This document shows positions 58,107 through 64,000 of a DNA stretch of 64,000 bases, piece after piece. The stretch comes from Lepus europaeus (Eukaryota; Chordata; Mammalia; Lagomorpha; Leporidae). Within the stretch, counting starts at the first letter, position 1; each line of letters begins with the position of its first letter. The notes beneath the pieces were generated by a model, which saw nothing but the letters and a program-made list of their open reading frames with translations, ran no database searches and was not told the origin of the DNA. The translations under genes and the position numbers were made by a program. The stretch covers positions 52,662,716 to 52,726,715 of the forward strand of contig NC_084833.1 in the NCBI RefSeq assembly GCF_033115175.1. The letters run 5' to 3'.

Positions 58107-58261
58107 CTTAGGAGAGTTCCACTGTGGGTTCCTGAGCTTTCCTGCGGCTCCGTCCTGCTGGGAGCAGCAGCCAATTTCCGTGCAATGATGTCAGGCAAGA
58201 GGAGCCTGCCAGGTAGAGAAGTGGGCAAAGAATTCCACGTGGAGGACTTAGTGTGTCTACC

Positions 58262-58566
58262 TTTTTTTTTTTTTAAAGAAATTATGTATCTGAAAGTCAG
58301 AGTTACACAGAGAAGGAGAGACAGAGATCCTGCATCTGCTAGTTCATTTTCCAGGGCTGAGCCAGGCTAAAGCCAGGAGCTTCATCCAAGTCTCCGGTGT
58401 GGGTGACAGAGACCCAAGCACTTGATCCAGCCTCCGCTGCTTGCTCCCAGGTGCATTAGCAGGGAGCTGGATCAGAAGTGGAGTGGCTGGGACTCAGACC
58501 AGCAACTATATGGGATGCCAGCATTACAGGTGGTGGCTTTATCTACTGTGCCACAACACTGGCACC
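58262..58566 (-). mobile_element. CSINE in PARVA intron
   Basis: Antisense copy from poly(T)AAAGAAATTATG to CACAACACTGGCACC. Lacks part of the body between the tail and GGGCTGAGCCAGG. Confidence 0.85.
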
Positions 58567-58582
58567 AGTGTATCTCGATTCT

Positions 58583-59243
58583 ATAGAAGATTTATTTCTT
58601 TGAGAGGCAGAGTGACAGAGTATGGGAGGGAGGAAGAAGGGTGGGAGACAGAGATCTTCCATTCCACTGGTTCATTCCTTAGTTGGCTTCAACAGCCAGG
58701 TCTGCGCCAGACTAAATTCAGGAGCCCAGAACTCTATCTGGGTTTCCTATGTGGGTGGCAGGGGCCCAAGCACTTAGGCCATCATCTGCTGCCTTCTCAG
58801 GCATGATAGCAAAGAGCTAGATCAGAAGAACAGCTAGGAATGTAAATAGTACTTTAAAAAGGTATGCTAGTGGAGCCGGTGCTGTGGTGCAGAGGGTTAA
58901 AGCCCTGGTCTGCAGTGCCAGCATCCCATATGGGCACCAGTTTGAGTCCTGGCTGCTCCACTTCCAATCCAGCTCCTTGCGAATGTGCCTGGGAGAGTAG
59001 CAGAGGATGGCCCAAGTCCTTGGGCCCCTGCACCCATGTGGGAGACCTGGAAGAAGCTCCTGGTTTCCGATTGGCCCGGCTCTGGCCGTTGTGGCCATTT
59101 GGGGAGTGAACCAGCAGATGGAAGATCTCTGTCTCTGTCTCTGCCTCTCTATAACTGTGTCTTTCAAATAAATAAATCTTTAAAAAGGGGGGGGGGGATG
59201 CTGGTGTAGCAGGGGTGTCCCACTGTACCACAACACCAGCCTT
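58583..59243 (-). mobile_element. CSINE, old, split by a sense CSINE
   Basis: Antisense copy in two parts, 58583-58872 and 59198-59243 (TGTACCACAACACCAGCC end). The sense SINE at 58873-59186 lies between. Confidence 0.82.
58873..59186 (+). mobile_element. CSINE, older subtype, nested, with poly(G) junction
   Basis: Sense full-length copy, GAGCCGGTGCTGTGG to AAATAAATAAATCTTTAAAAA. TSD ATGCTAGTG / ATGCTGGTG at 58864-58872 and 59198-59206. Eleven G residues (59187-59197) lie between the A tail and the second TSD copy. Confidence 0.9.
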
Positions 59244-60939
59244 TTAGTGTGTTTAGTTAAATCCTGCTATTCTGGAGAACTTCAAGTGGATCAACATGGC
59301 TGGAGAAGTTGAGGGACAGGTGGTTGGATCCTGGAAGGACTTAATTTCAAATTGTAGAACTTGGATGATTTTGTAGGCCGAAAGCTGGGGGCTACCCTGC
59401 TGGACACAAGCCCCTGACACATTTTACTTAGTCTCTTTGCTTTTCACCTCCTTTCCATCTGAGGACTGGCCACCACTTTCTGCAGCTGCCCAGCTACCCC
59501 CCGCCCCCCGGCTCCTCCACCTCCTTGTCCCCCTGCACTCCCCTAGAGAGCCATCTTTCAAAGAACAGAAAAGGCACTCTGCTGTTTAGAAATGCATACC
59601 TAGGTAGTAAAAGGAAAGAGAAACCAAGGGCAAAACCCTGATGAGCATAAGTTGGCACAGAGGTTACCTTTGGGGAGGAAGTGGGGGATGTTGATACGGG
59701 CATGGGGTGAACTGGAGGGAGCTTCTGGGATCTCTAATTACCTTTGTCCTTGACCTGGGTGGAGGCTCACTTGATAATAGTTCACAGACTTGTACGCTTA
59801 TGTTTGTGCCTTTCTGCATGTACTTTTTGCTACAGCAATGACTGTTAATGATGTAACCATGCAGGAGGTCAGATGGGGTAAGGGACATAAGAGAAGAAGA
59901 TAAACGCCCTGGGATTCCAAGGTGGGCACGATTGTGCTGAGCCTTCGAGCGGGGGTGGGGTGGGGGGGGGAGGCGGATGTCAGGAGTCGACCAACAGGTG
60001 CAGGGTGCAGAGTGGGAGGCTCTGGCTCCCAGGCCTCGGCCTGGGGACTCGTGCAGCTATGGGTGCCACAGTCAGGCACACTTGGGCTCCAGGTTCCAGG
60101 CACTGCACAGACAAACGCTGACTGAGCCACAGGCTCGGGGCCCTGGGCTGGGGAACCTCCCTGAGGTCTCCCCAACCTTGTGCCCCTCCTGCCTGCCCCC
60201 TCTCAGGACTTAGCCTCTTTGTAGGCCAGCCCTATTCCACCCAGCTGGCCTAGGACCATGAGCCAAGTTCTCTTGCTGAGAGACCAATGGCTCCCAAGAG
60301 CACTTGAGAGGCCTGGGGCTCACAGCTTCCCTTTCTGCTCCCCTGCCTATCTGAGCCTCACCTGGGGCCCTGACCAGTGACTGAGCCCCGCTACCTTGCC
60401 CAGCTTCTGCTGAGCTGAGCTGTACTCCTGCCAGGTGCAATCTGTGCCCCGCTCTGGCCCGATTCCTGTCTTCTCCCAACAGCTTGGTGCTGAGTGTTTC
60501 AATTCCCCTGGAAGTTACCCCAGGGTTGCTCGAAAGGTAGGCAGAAGCAAAGGTGAGCTCACAAAGGGAATGAGCTTCAACAGGGGAAAATAACGTCCTA
60601 TCAGGGTCTCTGTGCTGAGCTCTAAGTGAGCTCCTTAGAGAATCTTGTTCTTGCTAACCCATTCTACCCACTGCAGGCAGAACATTAGTCCTCTGGGTAT
60701 GGTTGTGCAGGATGTGCACTGCATAACCCCAGGGCCCATCCTTCACATTTCCATAGACTACACTACAAACTGTGTTCCTTCGAGTTCTGCAGCTCTCAAC
60801 TTGTAGGGCCATACAGCCATTTCACTTCCGATGAGCTCCAACATTCTCAGTCACAGCTTTGCAAGGGATAGCCTCAGCCTCAGCCTACCTTTCCAGTCTC
60901 ATTGCAGGCCACGCTGGCCCCTATCCACATGCACCCCGT
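59244..60939. other. PARVA intron, repeat-poor part
   Basis: No assignable repeat or exon. Includes a GGGGTGGGGTGGGGGGGG-type G-rich tract at about 59950-59972. Confidence 0.5.
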
Positions 60940-61200
60940 GACACTCTCTGGGCTTGGCCCCTGCCCATGCCGTTGCAACATCTCAACTGCCCTTCCCAAC
61001 TATCTGCTTTCTGATCCTCCTGCAGACACCGGATCAAAGCACAGCTCCTCAGGGAAGCCCCTCGGGGCCTGGCCCGGGTGAGGGTGCCCTGCTTTGTGAC
61101 CTCAAAGCCCCTATGCTCCTCCTCATAGCACTCGTTCCAGTTGTGGACCCTACTCAGGTCACGCCTGCCTCTGCTCACCTTGTTTTGCTGTCAGGCCCGG
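60940..61200 (+). repeat. L2 fragment in PARVA intron
   Basis: L2 block CAGCTCCTCAGGGAAGCCCC with an upstream GCCCTTCCCAACTATCTGC part. Confidence 0.5.
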
Positions 61201-61534
61201 TGCTGGGCCTGCAGAGACACTGCAAGGGTATGCACAGCTACAGAATGGTCGCCCGGTGTTCCAAGAGCCACGGAAGAAAATCCCAGAAAGAGGGGGTGGC
61301 CAACAGACACACACTCCCCAAGAAGGTCACGAGGTAAAAGATGGGAAAGCATTCCCCTGGGGAGAGCAAGGCCATGAGCAGGTGGAGGGGAAGTGTTAGC
61401 ACGGTGGCAGATTAGAAGGGAAGCAGTGGCCTGGGACGGAGAGCCGGAGTGTGGACCTGAGGCAGGACAGCTCTGGGTGGAAGCAGGGCAGTCTGTTTCC
61501 CCTTCTTATTTTTCAAAATGCGTGTTTATTTCAT

Positions 61535-61797
61535 TTTAAAAATTTATTTGAAAGGCACATATATCTTCCATCCACTGGCTCGCTCCTCAAATGCCTCCAA
61601 CAACCTGGGCTGGGGCAGGCCAGGCCAGATCCAGAGCCAGGAGTGCTATCTAGGTCTCCCACGTAAGTGGCAGGGGTATCATCAGAAAGCCAGATGGAGG
61701 CAGAGGCTGGGTTTGATCCCAGGTGCTCTGAGATGGGGGGGCGGGTGAGGGGATTCCAAGCAGCAGCTTAGCCCTCTAAGCCACAATGCCTGCCCCA
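61535..61797 (-). mobile_element. CSINE, old, shortened
   Basis: Antisense relic, AAAATTTATTTGAAAGGCACA to CACAATGCCTGCCCC, missing the purine-rich segment and part of the body. Confidence 0.75.
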
Positions 61798-61895
61798 TAC
61801 CTTCCCATTTTTAAATATGAGTGAGCTGAGGTTGCTAGCAAAACAAAATGTCCAATAGAGAAGAATATCTCCAACTGATCACTTCATTTACTTTT

Positions 61896-62236
61896 TTTTT
61901 TTTTTTAAAGGTTTGTTTATTTATTTGAAAGGCAGAGCTACAGAAAGGCAGAGGCAGAGAGAGAGGTCTTCCATTCTCTGGTTCACTCCCCAAATGGCCA
62001 CAACGGCTGGAACTGGGCCAATCTGAAGGCAGGAGCCAGGAGCCTCTTCTGGGTCTCCCACGCAGGTCCGGGGCCCAAGCACCTGGGCCATCACCATCAC
62101 TATCACATGGGCCCAACCACCAGGCCACAGCAGAGAGTTGGATTGGAAGTGGAGCAGCCAGGTCTTGAACCGGCGCCCATATGGGATGCTGGCACTGCAG
62201 GTGGCGGCTTTACCCACTATGCCACAGCGCCAGTCC
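61896..62236 (-). mobile_element. CSINE, older subtype, first of a same-site pair
   Basis: Antisense full-length copy between TSD copies CACTTCATTTACTTTT at 61880-61895 and 62237-62252. The next SINE shares the second copy. Confidence 0.95.
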
Positions 62237-62252
62237 CACTTCATTTACTTTT

Positions 62253-62538
62253 TTTTTTTTTTTTTTGACAGGCAGAGTTAGAGACAGAAAGGTCTTCCTT
62301 CCATTGGTTCACCTCCCAAATGGCCGCTACGGCCAGTACTGTGCCAATCTGGAGCCAGGTGCTTCCTCCTGGTCTCCCATGCGGGTGCAGGGGCCCAAGC
62401 ACCTGGGCCATCCTTCCCAGGCCACAGCAGAGAGCTGGACTGGAAGAGGAGCAACCGGGGTTAGAACCCAGTGCTCATATGGGACGCCGGCACCGCAGGC
62501 GGAAGATTAACCAAGTGAGCCACGGTGCTGGCGCCCCC
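62253..62538 (-). mobile_element. CSINE, younger subtype, second of a same-site pair
   Basis: Antisense copy between the same TSD word at 62237-62252 and 62539-62554. The body is slightly short (a gap around GGGCCATCCTTCCCAGG). Confidence 0.95.
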
Positions 62539-62579
62539 CACTTCATTTACTTTTAACGGCCACTAAGTTTTGGAGCCTA

Positions 62580-62700
62580 GTGCCACTGTGGTGCAATGAT
62601 CCTGGTAAGTCATTTAAACTCGGGAATCAGTTTTCTCACTGGTAAAACTGGGCAATACCCTTATGAAAACTCCTAAAACATAATAAGGACCCCTGAATGG
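62580..62700 (+). repeat. MIR fragment in PARVA intron
   Basis: GTAAGTCATTTAAACTCGGG, TCAGTTTTCTCACTGG, AAAACTGGGCAATACCC. Confidence 0.6.
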
Positions 62701-62933
62701 GAGTTTCATTCCTGTTTTCCCATCTTTGCCCATTAACAGAGCTGTTATGTACAGCTGTGCAGTGTGTGCACTGCACAACTCCAGAGGGTGCCAATCACAT
62801 GGGCTAAGACCTGTTCCTTGGGGACTCTAGTTGGTTCTTCACCAGCATCCTCACTACCAGGTGGGCTGCATGAAGAGGAGAGACTACAGTCAGAAGCACT
62901 GCTTATCATCTGTTTCTATCAAGAAAGCTAAGG

Positions 62934-63230
62934 AGCCACAGAGCTGTGGCTTAGTAGGCTAAGCATCTGCCTTTGGCATTGCATCCCATGTGGGTACAGG
63001 TTCAAGTCCCGGCTGCGCCACCTCTGATCCAGCTTCCTGCCGATGGCCTGGGAAGGCAGTGGAAGATGGTCCAAGTGCTTGGGCCCCCACACCCACGTGG
63101 GAGACCTGGAGGAAGCTCCTGGCTTCGCTCTGGCCATTGTGGCCATTTGGGGAGAAAACCAGCAGATGGAAGACCACTCTCTCTGTCTGTAAGTCTGCCC
63201 CTCAAGTGAATAATGAATCTTAAAAAAAAA
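62934..63230 (+). mobile_element. CSINE, older subtype, 10-bp TSD
   Basis: Sense copy with a CCCCTCAAGTGAATAATGAATCTT tail. Perfect TSD AAAGCTAAGG at 62924-62933 and 63231-63240. Confidence 0.92.
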
Positions 63231-63824
63231 AAAGCTAAGGCCAGCCCCCAGGTAGTATCACACAGAGTGGCAGGCCAGGGGCTGGCTGTCTCAGCCAAGA
63301 GAGGAACACCCAGTGACTCCACGCTATAGAAACGGAGCCTTCTAAGCCCTGGCCCCTCAAACTTGGTGATCAGCAGCAGTGCTGCTCTGCTGCCTTTGTC
63401 TGGAGCAGGCAGGCAGGGTTGTGGGGCAAGGGAGAGAGAAAGAAGACCCAAGGGGCTGTGGGAGAAAAGGGCCTCTGGCCAGGGGGAAGGGCGCCCTGTC
63501 TGACCCCCAACCTCCCTGCCCTGGCACCAGCGACTCTGCACGTGGGAGAACCACGCACTGAGTTCACAATTCTCTCAGTGAACAGAAGTCACAGGAGGCA
63601 GGGAGCTCTATTGACAGCAGACACCCAGTCTGGACACAAAGGGAGGTGGCCCTGTGACTGACTCCCCCCTTCCCTCACCCTGAGGCAATTGCTGGGACCC
63701 TTTCTCTGTAGCTCCTCCCTGCCTCTGCTCCTGAACCAAGGAGGGAGGACCCCTGGAGGCTCAGTGCCACCAGCTGAGTGGCCATGGCCAACCACTCAAG
63801 GCGTCCATCAGGCTCAATAGTCCT

Positions 63825-64000
63825 CCTTTTACATCTTTAAACAGCAAATTTTTATTTTGCCTCTTCTTAGGCTTTTATATACATGAGCTCATAGTACATG
63901 TATTCTTTTGTGATTTGCTTTTACTCAAATTACGTTTGCAGCATTCATACAAGTTGCATGAGATGTTCATTTCTAGACAATTTTATTAAGGTAGAACTAA
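63825..64000 (-). mobile_element. L1M-like 3' fragment at window edge
   Basis: AT-rich tail of the window resembling an antisense old L1M 3' region: TTTGTGATTTGCTTTTACTC then a CATTCATACAAGTTGCATG block, the degenerate form of the common L1 block about a soldering GCATGT motif. It continues beyond the window. Confidence 0.4.

Larger units (their letters stand above)
57477..64000 (-). other. PARVA: PARVA last intron (partial, runs off window)
   Basis: Intronic sequence upstream of the terminal PARVA exon on the minus strand. The 3' splice site is explicit at 57477-57500. I searched both strands for the preceding exon (the CH2 segment ending before the split Asp codon) and did not find it, so the intron is at least 6.5 kb. 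It holds a mariner-like fossil, seven CSINE insertions, L2 and MIR fragments and an L1M fragment at the right edge. Stretches 59244-60940 and 63241-63825 contain no repeat or gene that I recognise. Confidence 0.8.

Noticed and set aside
1..64000. CRISPR-like array from many near-identical repeats
   Set aside because: Repeats are 300-base SINEs with TSDs in a vertebrate genome, irregularly spaced and in both orientations.

Overview
The window is vertebrate nuclear DNA, almost certainly from a lagomorph and most likely a rabbit or hare. The evidence is about fifty copies of the lagomorph C-type SINE (CSINE, tRNA-derived), in both its forms: an older one ending in TTTCAAATAAATAAATCTTTAAA-like tails and a younger one ending in CTGCCTGTCA plus poly(A). 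Many copies are flanked by target-site duplications (TSDs) that can be read directly. No prokaryotic, viral or plasmid-like organisation is visible.

The only functional protein-coding sequence I can support is the last coding exon of PARVA (alpha-parvin), on the minus strand at 57400-57476. It has a clean splice acceptor on its upstream side. The gene therefore enters from the right edge: 57477-64000 is its last intron, and sequence to the left of 57400 is its 3' UTR followed by intergenic DNA. In other mammals TEAD1 follows PARVA, so the left part of the window should be the PARVA-TEAD1 interval. That placement is inference, because no TEAD1 exon is seen.

Layout. 1-33.5 kb is an AT-rich, L1-dominated stretch: at least four L1 pieces lie antisense (minus strand), including one nearly complete but decayed element (203-6725) and one long element broken by SINEs (11.6-21.1 kb). 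Younger SINEs are inserted through it. A decayed processed pseudogene of PCNP (minus, about 16.29-17.16 kb) interrupts the second long L1. Short fossils of MER5-like, Tigger-like and mariner-like DNA transposons are also present. From 33.5 to 49.5 kb the sequence is more GC-rich, with few young insertions, scattered L2 and MIR fossils, one MaLR-type LTR, and long stretches in which I recognise nothing. From 49.5 to 53.4 kb SINEs return, including five minus-strand copies within 1.7 kb. From 53.4 to 57.4 kb is the probable PARVA 3' flank and 3' UTR, with a tandem candidate polyadenylation signal near 54.92 kb. From 57.5 kb to the end is PARVA intron with SINE pairs, L2 and MIR.

The genes do not form a system here. 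The informative content is a record of retrotransposition: nested SINEs, a target site used twice, a retropseudogene inside an L1, and the 3' end of a focal-adhesion gene. I found no convincing undescribed coding system. Coordinates of SINEs with readable TSDs are exact or nearly so; those of old L2, MIR, L1M and DNA-transposon pieces are approximate (tens of bases).
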